The position numbers were made by a program, and so were the translations under genes. The notes below the pieces were generated by a model, which was not told the origin of the DNA, searched no databases, and saw nothing but the letters and a program-made list of their open reading frames with translations. From Hyphomicrobium denitrificans ATCC 51888 (GTDB taxonomy: Bacteria; Pseudomonadota; Alphaproteobacteria; Rhizobiales; Hyphomicrobiaceae), in NCBI RefSeq assembly GCF_000143145.1, contig NC_014313.1, positions 2,294,001 to 2,358,000 of the forward strand: a stretch of DNA of 64,000 bases. The letters run 5' to 3'. Below are positions 42,767 through 51,174 of the stretch, in pieces (the first letter of the stretch is position 1; the number at the start of each line of letters is the position of its first letter).

Positions 42767-44140
42767 GTGATGCTCCGTAGCTTTGCCGCCGCAGTCATAG
42801 GTCTTGGCTTCCTCGCAACGCTGCTGGCGCTGCCTCCGGATGCCGCCGACGCGCGATCGTATCGCAGCCACGTCTCGGCGAAGAAGAAAACGTATTGGGC
42901 ACGCAACAAGGCCCGGCATCGCGCCGCCATACGAGCCCGCCGCAACGCGGTTCCAGCCGTTGCAAAACAAGCCGCCACGCCCCCCGGTCAACCACTGCCC
43001 CCGAAGCGGCCTCTGAAACTTCTGACGCGCGCCGATATTCTCGGATCAGATCCGGCCCGGCTCGAACGTCTCGGACGGCGCATCATCGTCGGGTTTCAAC
43101 GCTTCGACGAAGTGCGGCCGCTGGTCGAGAAGGGCGGCATCGCCGGCATTTTCATCACCGATCATAACGTTCGCGGCCGCAAGGCCGACGACGTCGCGAA
43201 GGACATTCAGAGCCTTCAGGACATTCGCAAAGCGCAAGGACTGCCCCGTCTGATCGTCGCCGCCGACCAGGAAGGCGGATACGTGTCGCGCCTGTCGCCG
43301 CCGTTGAAGCAGCAGCCATCGCTCGGCACGCTCGTCGCCAGGCTGAAAAACGACGAAGACCGCGAGAAGGCCGTCCGCGCCTATGCCGAGGTGCAAGCGC
43401 AGGGGCTCGAGCGGCTCGGCGTCACGATGAACTTCGGCCCCGTCGTCGACCTCCGACTTGGAACGTCACGCCGCAACGACGGCGAAACGCAGCTGTTCTG
43501 GCGCGCCATCGACAGCAACCCGTATCTCGTCGCCAAAGTCGCGGGCTGGTATTGCGACACGCTGACGAAATTCGACATCATTTGCACGCTGAAGCATTTC
43601 CCGGGTTTGGGGCGTGTGGCGCGCGATACGCATGTCGTGACGGGGGAAATCTCGGCGACCACCGCGCAGCTCGAACTCAGCGACTGGCTTCCCTTCCGCC
43701 GTCTCATGGGCAAGCCCGGCATCGCAACAATGATTGGGCATGTGCGCGTCACGGCGGCCGACAAGGAAACGCCCGCGTCCTATTCGGGCGAAGTCATCAA
43801 CTCGTTCATCCGGGCACGCACGGAGGGCGATGTCCTTCTGATCACCGACGACCTCGGCATGGGCGCCGTGACGCGCTCGAAGGACGGGCTCGGCGGCGCG
43901 GCGGTCAAATCCGTCAACGCGGGCGTCGACTTGCTGCTGCTTTCCGACGCCGCGCTCTACTACGATACCGTCATGTCGGCGTTGATCGAAGCCGACAGCA
44001 ACAATGAAATCGATCAGGCGCGGCAGATCCAGGCGCGCGAACGGCTTTCGAAATATGTTTTCGTGGACGATTCCCCGCCGCATGCCGCGCCTCCGCAGCA
44101 TGCGCAGCAGGAACCGCCTCACACGCCTCCGGCGAATTGA
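42767..44140 (+). CDS. Exported glycoside hydrolase family 3 protein (NagZ-like)
   Basis: 457 residues, starting GTG 42767 or the adjacent ATG 42770. The signal peptide is followed by a very basic linker (KKKTYWARNKARHRAAIRAR). The GH3 barrel shows GIAGIFITDHNVRG, LIVAADQEGGYVSRL, GVTMNFGPVVDLR, CTLKHFPGLGR and the nucleophile Asp in LLITDDLGMGAV. Family relatives remove beta-N-acetylglucosamine from peptidoglycan fragments; an exported enzyme here could act in the periplasm. A Pro/His-rich tail ends the protein. Confidence 0.85.
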   Translation: MMLRSFAAAVIGLGFLATLLALPPDAADARSYRSHVSAKKKTYWARNKARHRAAIRARRNAVPAVAKQAATPPGQPLPPKRPLKLLTRADILGSDPARLERLGRRIIVGFQRFDEVRPLVEKGGIAGIFITDHNVRGRKADDVAKDIQSLQDIRKAQGLPRLIVAADQEGGYVSRLSPPLKQQPSLGTLVARLKNDEDREKAVRAYAEVQAQGLERLGVTMNFGPVVDLRLGTSRRNDGETQLFWRAIDSNPYLVAKVAGWYCDTLTKFDIICTLKHFPGLGRVARDTHVVTGEISATTAQLELSDWLPFRRLMGKPGIATMIGHVRVTAADKETPASYSGEVINSFIRARTEGDVLLITDDLGMGAVTRSKDGLGGAAVKSVNAGVDLLLLSDAALYYDTVMSALIEADSNNEIDQARQIQARERLSKYVFVDDSPPHAAPPQHAQQEPPHTPPAN

Positions 44141-44246
44141 CCTCTATCTTTCCCTCGCCTGTTTCGTGGGGAACAGCGGCGGAACGGCGATGGTGCAAGA
44201 CTTGCTCCGCGCGGGCTCCGACATGCGCTCGCAAAGGAGAGCCGCC

Positions 44247-44561
44247 ATGCTCGATGTCATCCATGTATTTCTGCTGCAGAGCGCCGTCATCGTCCCCGTG
44301 CTGATGCTGCTCAGCATTGGCGCGTGGGTCATTCTGCGCAAGTTGCGGCTGATGCGCCTCGACGAACCGTTCGATGCCGCCGACATGCGCACCTGGCCGC
44401 TGGCCTACGCGATGGCCGATGCGGCTATCTTCGCGCTGGTGTTTTCAGCGATCGTCGCGACCTTGGGAGACGGGCAGCTCAACGTGGCGCTGGCGGGCGG
44501 CGGCGGCGCGCTCGTGGCGCTCGGCGCGGTTCCGCTTCTCACCGCCAAGTGCAGACGCTGA
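44247..44561 (+). CDS. Small membrane protein (104 residues)
   Basis: Start at 44247 supported by AAAGGAG 7 bases upstream; longer frames from 44004 run through the preceding gene. Three hydrophobic segments (IHVFLLQSAVIVPVLMLLS; AYAMADAAIFALVFSAIV; VALAGGGGALVALGAVPLL) and a short basic loop. No family recognised. Confidence 0.65.
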   Translation: MLDVIHVFLLQSAVIVPVLMLLSIGAWVILRKLRLMRLDEPFDAADMRTWPLAYAMADAAIFALVFSAIVATLGDGQLNVALAGGGGALVALGAVPLLTAKCRR

Positions 44562-44666
44562 GGTGATCCGGCTTCGGCCTCGATGTCCGCCAAAAATCCG
44601 ACAGGACAACGGTCTTCATTGGCAGCCGGTCTGGAAACGCGTCCAGCCCAGCTCCAGATTGGGGAC

Positions 44667-45443
44667 ATGACGTTTCTGATGACAAGATTTCTATCGCGGC
44701 GGCAAGCATTGGGGACGGTTCTCGCCGCTCCGGCGACGGCCGTTCTCACCGGCGCCGCGCACGCGGATCAGACGACGCTGGCGGCGGCAGATCAACCGCC
44801 CGGCCAATGCCGCTTGTATCCACAGGCCGTCGAAGGGCCGTTCTATTTCGATCCGAAGCTCGTGCGATCCGATATTTCCGACGGGCGGCCGGGCATGCCG
44901 TTGCGTCTTGAATTGCGCATCATCGAGACGGCCACATGCGCGGCCATTCCGAACGCTCGCGTCGACGTCTGGCACGCCGATGCGGAAGGCCTCTATTCCG
45001 GCTACGCGGGCCAAGGCGCCGGCCGCAGCGTCTCCACGAAAGGCGAGCGCTTCCTGCGCGGCACGCAGATGACCGACGCAGACGGCGTTGTCAGATTTCA
45101 ATCGGTCTATCCGGGCTGGTATCCGGGGCGCACGCCGCACATCCACGTCAAGCTTTTCGTCGGCGAGAAACGGGTCGCGACGGCGCAAGTGTATTTTCCG
45201 GACGAGTTCAGCGCCCGCATCTATACGACGTACGAGCCCTACAAATTGCGGTCCATCGCCGACACGACCAATGACGAGGACCGCATTTTTCGCGGCGGCG
45301 AGCGCGACGGCGGCGGCACCGTGCTGGCGGTCAATCAGGATGGCGAAACGGTCGTCGCGGCGCTTTTGATCGGCGTCGACCGGACGGGCCAAGCCGCCGA
45401 GCACGCCGAACGCGGAATATTCCGGCGCATGCTCGGCTTATGA
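44667..45443 (+). CDS. Exported intradiol ring-cleavage dioxygenase-like protein
   Basis: About 258 residues from ATG 44667 (44583 and 44679 are alternatives). The N-terminus has a twin-arginine-like signal (FLSRRQALGTVLAAPATAVL). The dioxygenase beta-sandwich resembles protocatechuate 3,4-dioxygenase: VEGPFYFDP, RVDVWHADAEGLYSGY (Fe-ligand Tyr expected), FQSVYPGWYPGRTPHIHVKL (Tyr and His ligands). These are the usual non-haem ferric ligands. Exported members of this group have mostly unknown substrates. No catechol pathway genes lie nearby. Confidence 0.83.
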   Translation: MTFLMTRFLSRRQALGTVLAAPATAVLTGAAHADQTTLAAADQPPGQCRLYPQAVEGPFYFDPKLVRSDISDGRPGMPLRLELRIIETATCAAIPNARVDVWHADAEGLYSGYAGQGAGRSVSTKGERFLRGTQMTDADGVVRFQSVYPGWYPGRTPHIHVKLFVGEKRVATAQVYFPDEFSARIYTTYEPYKLRSIADTTNDEDRIFRGGERDGGGTVLAVNQDGETVVAALLIGVDRTGQAAEHAERGIFRRMLGL

Positions 45444-45549
45444 TCCGGATCGCTACCGACGATCAAGCCGGCGGCGTCTTGACTTGCGTCCGGCCGCGTG
45501 GCGATTGGATTATCGAATTTGGATTTGGAACGGCGCGGAGACCTCAACG

Positions 45550-45678
45550 ATGGATACGAAATCGCTCATCATCGGCGTGCTTCTGGTCGCCGTCGGCGTG
45601 CTGAGCTATCTGCTCTACGACGCCAACCAGACGAAAGTGAAGATTGATCTTCCCGGAGTGAAGATCGAGGGGCGGTGA
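45550..45678 (+). CDS. Tiny membrane protein (42 residues)
   Basis: Starts at ATG 45550 with GGAGA upstream. One membrane helix (LIIGVLLVAVGVLSYLLYDA) followed by a short basic tail with KIDLPGVKIEGR, a pattern seen in small conserved Rhizobiales proteins. Function unknown. Confidence 0.6.
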   Translation: MDTKSLIIGVLLVAVGVLSYLLYDANQTKVKIDLPGVKIEGR

Positions 45679-45928
45679 GCGGCGCTGCCGAGGTGCGTTA
45701 TTGCATTGAATGATGCGCGCTGCTTGCACACGACCGTCATCCTCGAACGGGCGAGCCTGTGAGGCTGTTCGGGGATCCCGCATTACAATTGCCGAAGGCT
45801 CAATATTGCGTCTGCGACGCGCTTTGCGCTGGATCCCCAGCCTTCGTTCGCGCTGCTCACTCGGCTGAGGATGACGAAAAAATTCCGAAGATCGTCGCAT
45901 CCATCGATACGAACGCCATCTCTCGAAA

Positions 45929-45960
45929 CGTCATCCCCGCGTAGGCGGGGATCCATCCAG
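45929..45960 (+). repeat. 32-base palindromic repeat, left copy
   Basis: Contains a CCCCGC...GCGGGG hairpin flanked by CGTCAT and ATCCAG. It matches the right copy at 46412-46443 in inverted orientation at 31 of 32 positions and encodes the end of the GIY-YIG protein. Confidence 0.85.
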
Positions 45961-46305
45961 GTTACTTGGCGAGTCTGGAACTAAGTTTGGTGCATCTATC
46001 GAACCGAACTCAATCTCACCTGTCGCTGCATCAACCAAATTGCTCCATTCCGGGTTCATTTGCTCGATAAGCCGATACTTCCAAGTTCGCTGCCAGCGCT
46101 TTAATCTTTTTTCACGGACGATCGCGGCATCCATAGTTTCGTGCATCTCGTAGTAGACGAGCGTCTTAACGCGATACTTCTTAGTGAACCCGTCGATGAG
46201 ACCTTGGTCGTGCTGCGCCATTCGATGCGGCAGATCGCTGGTCACACCAACGTAGAGTGTCCCATATGGTTTACTTGCGAGAATGTAGACACACGGGCGC
46301 TTCAT
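45931..46305 (-). CDS. GIY-YIG nuclease-domain protein (UPF0213-like) bracketed by inverted repeats
   Basis: 124-residue single-domain GIY-YIG protein: PCVYILASKPYGTLYVGVTS (the GIY...YIG region, here VYI and YVG), HRMAQHDQGLIDGFTKKY, and the catalytic Glu region MDAAIVREKRLKRWQR. These genes occur as solitary copies amid palindromic repeats in many alphaproteobacteria. Here the last dozen codons and the stop are inside the left 32-base repeat (45929-45960), and an almost identical inverted copy lies at 46412-46443. This arrangement suggests a small mobile unit. Nuclease activity is expected but not shown. Confidence 0.85.
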   Translation of the reverse strand: MKRPCVYILASKPYGTLYVGVTSDLPHRMAQHDQGLIDGFTKKYRVKTLVYYEMHETMDAAIVREKRLKRWQRTWKYRLIEQMNPEWSNLVDAATGEIEFGSIDAPNLVPDSPSNLDGSPPTRG

Positions 46306-46355
46306 GGGCCGAGACGTCCTAGTTCGACGGCGTGAGCAACATAGCCTGTAGACGA

Positions 46356-46387
46356 CGTCATCCCGGCGAAGTCCGGGATTTGTCCAG
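46356..46387 (+). repeat. 32-base palindromic repeat, diverged copy
   Basis: Same length and ends (CGTCATCCC...GTCCAG) in direct orientation to the left copy, with several substitutions that preserve the hairpin (CCCGG/CCGGG). Further decayed pieces appear at about 45735-45785 and 45828-45872. Confidence 0.7.
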
Positions 46388-46411
46388 GTCTGCCAATGAA
46401 CAGTCGCTTGG

Positions 46412-46443
46412 CTGGACGGATCCCCGCCTACGCGGGGATGACG
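46412..46443 (-). repeat. 32-base palindromic repeat, right inverted copy
   Basis: Inverted copy of 45929-45960, one mismatch in 32. Together the two copies bracket the GIY-YIG gene and the diverged copy. Confidence 0.85.
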
Positions 46444-46519
46444 TCGTGGGACTGTAGTGGCCTTAACGAAGGTCGCAATCGCGAATTGCCATCGTTGAAC
46501 AACGCCGTTTGGGCCTTCC

Positions 46520-47560
46520 TCACCCCAACCCCCTCACCTCTTCCCGCACACGTACATCCGCGATGATGCGGTCGAGCAGGAGGCACGTGCGTTTCCATAA
46601 ATCCGAGCCTTTGCGGTAGTCGGCGACGGCGTAGAAATCGCAGCGGCCGGCTTTGAAAAGCTCGACGCATTTCGCTTCGCTCTCGTCGGGACCGTGCACG
46701 GCAATCGCCTGCCCGCCGTTCTTTTTCAGAAGCGCCATCGAAGGCACGTCCGTGTCGCCATCGCCGAAGTAGATGAAATTCGAAAACGGGATCGGCCGCT
46801 GCGCCTCGGGCATGTGCGCGTTGATGCTCTGGCTCAGGTCCTCGAGCCCTTTGTTGATGCGGAACAGAAACTGCGTCTTGCCGGTATCCGAGATGACCCG
46901 TTTCGGAAACGGGAGGTCATAGGCGTCGAACCAGTATTCGCTCGCGAATACATTGGCGAAGTGCGGGTAGATCTTCGTGCCTTCGATGATCTCGGTCAGG
47001 CCCGACGAGATCAGATAGTGCTTCACCGTGATGCTGCTGTCGCCCGCGCGCTTCTTCACATAGGCGTGCATCGCGTTGAACCACGTCGCGACACCCGGAT
47101 AGAGCTCCACGAGCTTGCCCTGCGCGACGAGATCGGCGCGATCGATGCGCACGTTTTTCTCCTTCGCCTTCTTGTAGAGCAGATGCATGTAAGTGATCAG
47201 CGCGTCGGCGCGCTCGGCCTGCGAGACGCGCGTGCACTCTGCCCAAAACGATTTCGGATCGATGCCGAGTTTCGGCAGGAAGGCATATTCCTGCATCGGC
47301 TTCGGCGAGAGCGTACCGTCGAAGTCGTAGACGAGCGCGATGACTTTTTTGTTGGGCGCTGGCGACTCCGCTTCGCGGAGCCGGCCGCCAGCGCCGGGCG
47401 CCGCTTCGCGGCGCGGGCCGGTTGCGCCGGGCTTACTGCGGGCACCGAGCGAATGAGCGCCAGCATCATTTGGCGCTGGCGACTCGCGTTCAGCGAGCTG
47501 ACTGCCAGCGCTGTCGCGGCCTGTACGACGACGTTGTTTGTTGTTGACCCGCTCGACCAT
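46520..47560 (-). CDS. HAD-superfamily phosphatase with repeat-derived N-terminal extension
   Basis: 346 residues. The HAD core begins near residue 73 with VIALVYDFDGTLSPK (nucleophile and acid Asp), then KHYLISSGLTEIIEG, PFPKRVISDTGKTQFLF and NFIYFGDGDTDVPSMALLKK, typical of phosphoserine-phosphatase-like HADs. Residues about 17-70 are low complexity and contain two copies of a (R/A)ESPAPN motif, encoded by two palindromic elements (47355-47395 and 47472-47511). The ATG at 47560 has GAGG 7 bases upstream, so the extension seems to be translated. Substrate unknown. Confidence 0.85.
   Translation of the reverse strand: MVERVNNKQRRRTGRDSAGSQLAERESPAPNDAGAHSLGARSKPGATGPRREAAPGAGGRLREAESPAPNKKVIALVYDFDGTLSPKPMQEYAFLPKLGIDPKSFWAECTRVSQAERADALITYMHLLYKKAKEKNVRIDRADLVAQGKLVELYPGVATWFNAMHAYVKKRAGDSSITVKHYLISSGLTEIIEGTKIYPHFANVFASEYWFDAYDLPFPKRVISDTGKTQFLFRINKGLEDLSQSINAHMPEAQRPIPFSNFIYFGDGDTDVPSMALLKKNGGQAIAVHGPDESEAKCVELFKAGRCDFYAVADYRKGSDLWKRTCLLLDRIIADVRVREEVRGLG
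47355..47395. repeat. In-frame palindromic element, copy 1
   Basis: Ends GGCGCTGGC / GCCAGCGCC with an inner hairpin around CTTCG. It lies inside the coding sequence of the HAD phosphatase. Copy 2 at 47472-47511 has the same arms. Confidence 0.75.
47472..47511. repeat. In-frame palindromic element, copy 2
   Basis: Ends GGCGCTGGC / GCCAGCGC with an inner hairpin (ACTCGC...GCGAGCT). Same direction and nearly the same size as copy 1, and in the same reading frame, giving a second ESPAPN peptide. Confidence 0.7.
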
Positions 47561-47636
47561 CGGCCGCCTCGCTTCCGCCTCGACTTGTAGGGCGGAGAAA
47601 AGCGTGATTCGGGTGGCGTTCGTAAGTCCGGGCGGT

Positions 47637-48539
47637 TCAGCTTTCCGAGGTGTCGGCGTAAATTTCCTCGCGCACCTGCGCGTAGCTCAGCACCGAAAAC
47701 AGGATGGTTCCGCCGAACACGTTGCCCGCGAGCGTCGGCAGGAAGAAGCGGAACACCGCCGTTTCCAGGCTGATGATGCCGGTCGCAACGCCGTAGATCG
47801 CTTCGACGCTGCCCGCCACGATATGCGTGAAGCCGAACAGCGCGATCAGATACGTCAGCAGCGTGATGACGATGAACTCCACATGCTCGGTCGAAGACAG
47901 AATCCAGACCAGCGCCGCGATCAGCCAGCCCGCGCCGATACCCTTCGCAAACATCTCCCACGGCGTGTTGCTCATCACCTTGGTCACGATGTCGGCGAGC
48001 GCGGGGGTGACGTTCGAAGGAACGACCGGCAGGTAGGCAAGTGCCGACGCGAAGATGAGGCATCCGGCAATGTTCGCGGCGAGCACGATGCCCCAGAGCC
48101 GCAGCATCTTCAGCAGCCAGTGCACCTGCTTGCGCGCCATCACCGGCAGCACGGCCGTCAGCACGTTTTCAGTAAATAGCTGCTGATGTCCGAGAATGAC
48201 GATGAGGAAGCCGACGGCATAGCCGAGCTTGGCGATCAGCGGCGACCATTCGGACGCCGGGAGATGCGCGGCCAGAACCGCGTCCGTCAAAAACGAAAAG
48301 CCGATGGAAATGCCAGCCGCGACGCCCGACCACCAGAGCGCCGACGACGGTCGCCGGAGTTCGATCTCGCCCTGGACGCGAATGATCTCGTAAACGACCG
48401 CGGGGCGATGACGGACGCCCTCGCGGACTTGCTGCCGCTCCTTGCGGCTGAGGCCCGATCCCGGCGGCGGGTCTTGCGCCGAAGTTCCGGGCTCGTCCTT
48501 CTTCGCCGACGCGCCGTCCTTCGGCGCTTTGTCGGCCAT
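47637..48539 (-). CDS. Formate/nitrite transporter family channel
   Basis: 300-residue FNT-family membrane channel for formate, nitrite or similar small anions. A hydrophilic Lys/Asp/Pro-rich N-terminus of about 55 residues precedes six hydrophobic segments. Family features include GVAAGISIGFSFL, LGHQQLFTENVLTAVLPVM (the TENV loop), SNTPWEMFAKGIGAGWLIA and FGFTHIVAGSVEAIYG. Its ATG shares one base with the stop of the upstream thioredoxin-fold gene (TGATG), so the two are translationally coupled. Confidence 0.9.
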   Translation of the reverse strand: MADKAPKDGASAKKDEPGTSAQDPPPGSGLSRKERQQVREGVRHRPAVVYEIIRVQGEIELRRPSSALWWSGVAAGISIGFSFLTDAVLAAHLPASEWSPLIAKLGYAVGFLIVILGHQQLFTENVLTAVLPVMARKQVHWLLKMLRLWGIVLAANIAGCLIFASALAYLPVVPSNVTPALADIVTKVMSNTPWEMFAKGIGAGWLIAALVWILSSTEHVEFIVITLLTYLIALFGFTHIVAGSVEAIYGVATGIISLETAVFRFFLPTLAGNVFGGTILFSVLSYAQVREEIYADTSES

Positions 48540-49213
48540 CAGTGCTTGCAGCCCGGACCATGCACGTGACCCGGCTCGCCGTGGGCGGCGCCCTGGTCGT
48601 GTTCGTGCTGATGATCGTGATCATGACCGTGATCGTGGCCGCAGCCGCACGCCTCGCCGTGCTCGTGATGATGGTGCGCTTCCGGATCGACGAGCGCCGC
48701 GCCGAGCTTATGCTCGATCGCGATCGCCATCTCGCGCGGGCTGTCCTTGTCCTCGATGAGCAGCCCCATGACCTCCGCACCGAGGCGCAGATCATCCACC
48801 GCGCCGAGATAGTGGCGGCGAAGGCGTCCCTGGCGATCGAAGATCAGCAGCGCCGGCGTGCCCTGAAGCTCATAGGCTTTCATCGTCTCGGGCAATTCTT
48901 CGCCGTTCGGCTTGTCGAGCGCGACAGGGATCGTGATCTCGTTCTCGTTGAGATAGGCTTCGACTTTGTCCGGCGTCTGCTCGGCGAATTTTTCGAACGG
49001 CATGTGCAGGCCGAAGACGGCGACTTCGTCTTCCTCGAACGCACGCCGGAGACGCATCGCCTGCGGCAGGCCGAATTTCTGCGAGCCCGGGCATTCCAAC
49101 TGCCAGATCGCGATGACGATGACTTTGCCCTTCTCCGCCTTCAGCGTGCGCTTCTTGTCGGAATTCAGCCAGCGTTGCGCGATGATCTCGGGCGGGTGTT
49201 CGGGGTTGAACAT
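48539..49213 (-). CDS. Thioredoxin-fold protein with His-rich metal-binding tail
   Basis: 224-residue AhpC/TSA-like thioredoxin-fold protein. The redox position reads WQLECPGSQKF, so the second Cys of a CxxC is replaced by Ser; ELQGTPALLIFDRQGRLRRH provides the cis-Pro. The last 45 residues are almost entirely His, Gly, Asp, Glu and Cys (EHGEACGCGHDHGHDHDH and further His pairs) and end in GCKH, a probable zinc, nickel or copper binding tail. No signal peptide. Coupled by TGATG overlap to the FNT channel gene. Function unknown; a metal or thiol role linked to anion uptake is inferred. Confidence 0.82.
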   Translation of the reverse strand: MFNPEHPPEIIAQRWLNSDKKRTLKAEKGKVIVIAIWQLECPGSQKFGLPQAMRLRRAFEEDEVAVFGLHMPFEKFAEQTPDKVEAYLNENEITIPVALDKPNGEELPETMKAYELQGTPALLIFDRQGRLRRHYLGAVDDLRLGAEVMGLLIEDKDSPREMAIAIEHKLGAALVDPEAHHHHEHGEACGCGHDHGHDHDHQHEHDQGAAHGEPGHVHGPGCKH

Positions 49214-49292
49214 CGAATGATCCTTAGATGGACTTTGACGGTATATTAGCAGTCACGACGGCTGACGTGCAGGCGTGTCGGCCCGCACGCAA

Positions 49293-51158
49293 TCAATCAC
49301 AATTTCCGGATTTCTGCGGGCCCGTGGGAGCAGCGTCTGGCACACACGCGAAGTCCGCCGGAATCTCACAGGGCTGAGCTGCATTCAAATCATAGATCCG
49401 GAAATGCACCGGGCATCCGCGCATCACGTTGTATGCCGAAACGCAGCCGCTCGGGCTTGGCAGCGGGGGCTTCGAGCTGGTCGTCAGGGCCATGTTCATA
49501 CGGTTGCTCCAACGATCCTCGACGATCAAAAGTTTCGCACCGTAGCCCGATATCTCGCTGGCGATGGCTTCCGGGGCCTGGCGGTCGGGCGAAACTCCGA
49601 GCAGCAAGCGGCTCGACGGCTCTCGGAAACCAACGAGATCGATGTTATGCGCGGGACAGGCCGCGACGGCGCGCTTGAGTTCGGCCGACGGCCAGATCTT
49701 GTCGATCGACGGCAGCACAAATCCGAGAAGCGTGATCGCGAACAATCCCAGCGCCGCGACGCCGATGGTGGCCCAGCCGCGCAGCAGCCCTTCATGGATC
49801 AGCCGGCCGCTCCAGATGAACAGCGCTGCGATGATCGCGATGAGCACAGCCGTCACGATGTCCGGCGTTTCATTCGCGAAGCCGTAGACGGCCGCGAACG
49901 CGGCGAGCGGTATTGCCGCGAGAGCCGTCGGCCAAACGATCAGGCCGCCTTCCGGCCGCTTGCCGTGCCCCGCCTCGCTGACGACGACCGACGCAACGGC
50001 GAGCGCCAACGCCGGAAACATCGTCTGAACCATGTAAGTGCCGGGCTTCGACGACAGGGCTTCGAGATAAATCAGATATCCGATCACCCAAGCGAGCAGG
50101 AAGCTCGGCAGCCGCTGGTCGCGTGCGGGCCAAAAGCGCTTGAACACCACTCCAAGCAGCGCCGTGCCCGGCAGAAAGCCGAGCAGCAACGCAAGGGCGA
50201 ACGTGCCCGGAAACGCGCGCAGCTTCATGTCCTGCGCGCCGCCGAGCGCCGCCAGGAATTCGGGCCAGCTCAATCCCGCAAACGGCGTTCCGTCCTGATG
50301 CGCGCGCACCAGCAGCCAGGGCGCGGCGATGGCGAGTGCGATCGGCACGCCGAACAGCGGGCGCAGCCGCTTCAGCCACGAGAAATTACGATCGAATGCA
50401 AAGAGCGCCGCAAGCGTTGAGACGATGAGAATCGGCACCAGCAGCGCGTTGATCAGCATGCCGGCGCCGACCGCTGTCCAGAACAGCAGCGCGAGCCATG
50501 TTTCTCCGCGCGCGGAGAAACGGCGAGGATGGCTCGCTAGAGCCTCAGAAGCAACCGGCGGCCCTGCCGTCACGTAAAACCATGCAAGCGTCAGCATGGC
50601 GATCGTTGCCGGAAGCAGAGACAGCCCTTCGGCGATTGCAAGCTGCGAGACGAGCACGGTCAGCGGCGCCACCGCGAACAGCGCCGCAGCGATGAGCGCC
50701 GCTTCCGCTCCGATGATGAGGGTTCCAAGCCAGAAGACCGACAGCACCGCGAGCGTCACGAAAATTAGCGACGGCAGCCGATACACGCGGATGTCGCGGG
50801 CGTTTGCTTCGCCCGCAACCGACCGGCTCAGCGCCTGAGCCCAGAACGTGCCGATCGGGCGATATTGGTGAACTGTGCTGCCGTAGCGCGGATCGGACCA
50901 GTCACCGCGCGCAACCATATCGCGCGTGGTCTCGGCATAAATGGCTTCGGTGCGGTCGACGGCCGGAAGGCGGACAAATCCAGGGAGATAGACGGCGAGA
51001 CACAGCAGCAGAAGCGCCATCGACGCCGCCTGCGGGCGCGAGGCCAGCGCGGCCCATCCGTCGGTTAACGAGCGGCGACGCTCCACCACAATATTCTCCC
51101 AAATCTTGACAGGCTTTTCGATCCGGGCTGTTTGCGCATCCTGAACCGAAAAACGCAA
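49293..51158 (-). CDS. ArnT-like glycosyltransferase (PMT family, family 39/83)
   Basis: 621 residues in the longest form; in-frame starts occur inside the first 30 residues. Integral membrane glycosyltransferase with about 11-12 hydrophobic segments that uses lipid-linked sugar donors. The catalytic periplasmic loop has LPAVDRTEAIYAETTRDMVA (Asp-Arg-x-Glu pattern), DWSDPRYGSTVHQYRPIGTF, and a later SSKPGTYMVQTMFPALALA. The C-terminal domain after about residue 470 is soluble. It probably decorates lipid A or another envelope glycan. Divergent from pyrE. Confidence 0.85.
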   Translation of the reverse strand: MRFSVQDAQTARIEKPVKIWENIVVERRRSLTDGWAALASRPQAASMALLLLCLAVYLPGFVRLPAVDRTEAIYAETTRDMVARGDWSDPRYGSTVHQYRPIGTFWAQALSRSVAGEANARDIRVYRLPSLIFVTLAVLSVFWLGTLIIGAEAALIAAALFAVAPLTVLVSQLAIAEGLSLLPATIAMLTLAWFYVTAGPPVASEALASHPRRFSARGETWLALLFWTAVGAGMLINALLVPILIVSTLAALFAFDRNFSWLKRLRPLFGVPIALAIAAPWLLVRAHQDGTPFAGLSWPEFLAALGGAQDMKLRAFPGTFALALLLGFLPGTALLGVVFKRFWPARDQRLPSFLLAWVIGYLIYLEALSSKPGTYMVQTMFPALALAVASVVVSEAGHGKRPEGGLIVWPTALAAIPLAAFAAVYGFANETPDIVTAVLIAIIAALFIWSGRLIHEGLLRGWATIGVAALGLFAITLLGFVLPSIDKIWPSAELKRAVAACPAHNIDLVGFREPSSRLLLGVSPDRQAPEAIASEISGYGAKLLIVEDRWSNRMNMALTTSSKPPLPSPSGCVSAYNVMRGCPVHFRIYDLNAAQPCEIPADFACVPDAAPTGPQKSGNCD

Positions 51159-51174
51159 GAGGCGCTTCTATCGC

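Noticed and set aside
45534..45560. EcfG promoter before the 42-residue membrane protein (GGAAC then CGAT)
   Set aside because: The -10 reads CGAT and would overlap the start codon.
45700..46450. CRISPR-like array
   Set aside because: The repeats are palindromic, few, in mixed orientation and irregularly spaced, without cas genes; they fit dispersed palindromic elements.
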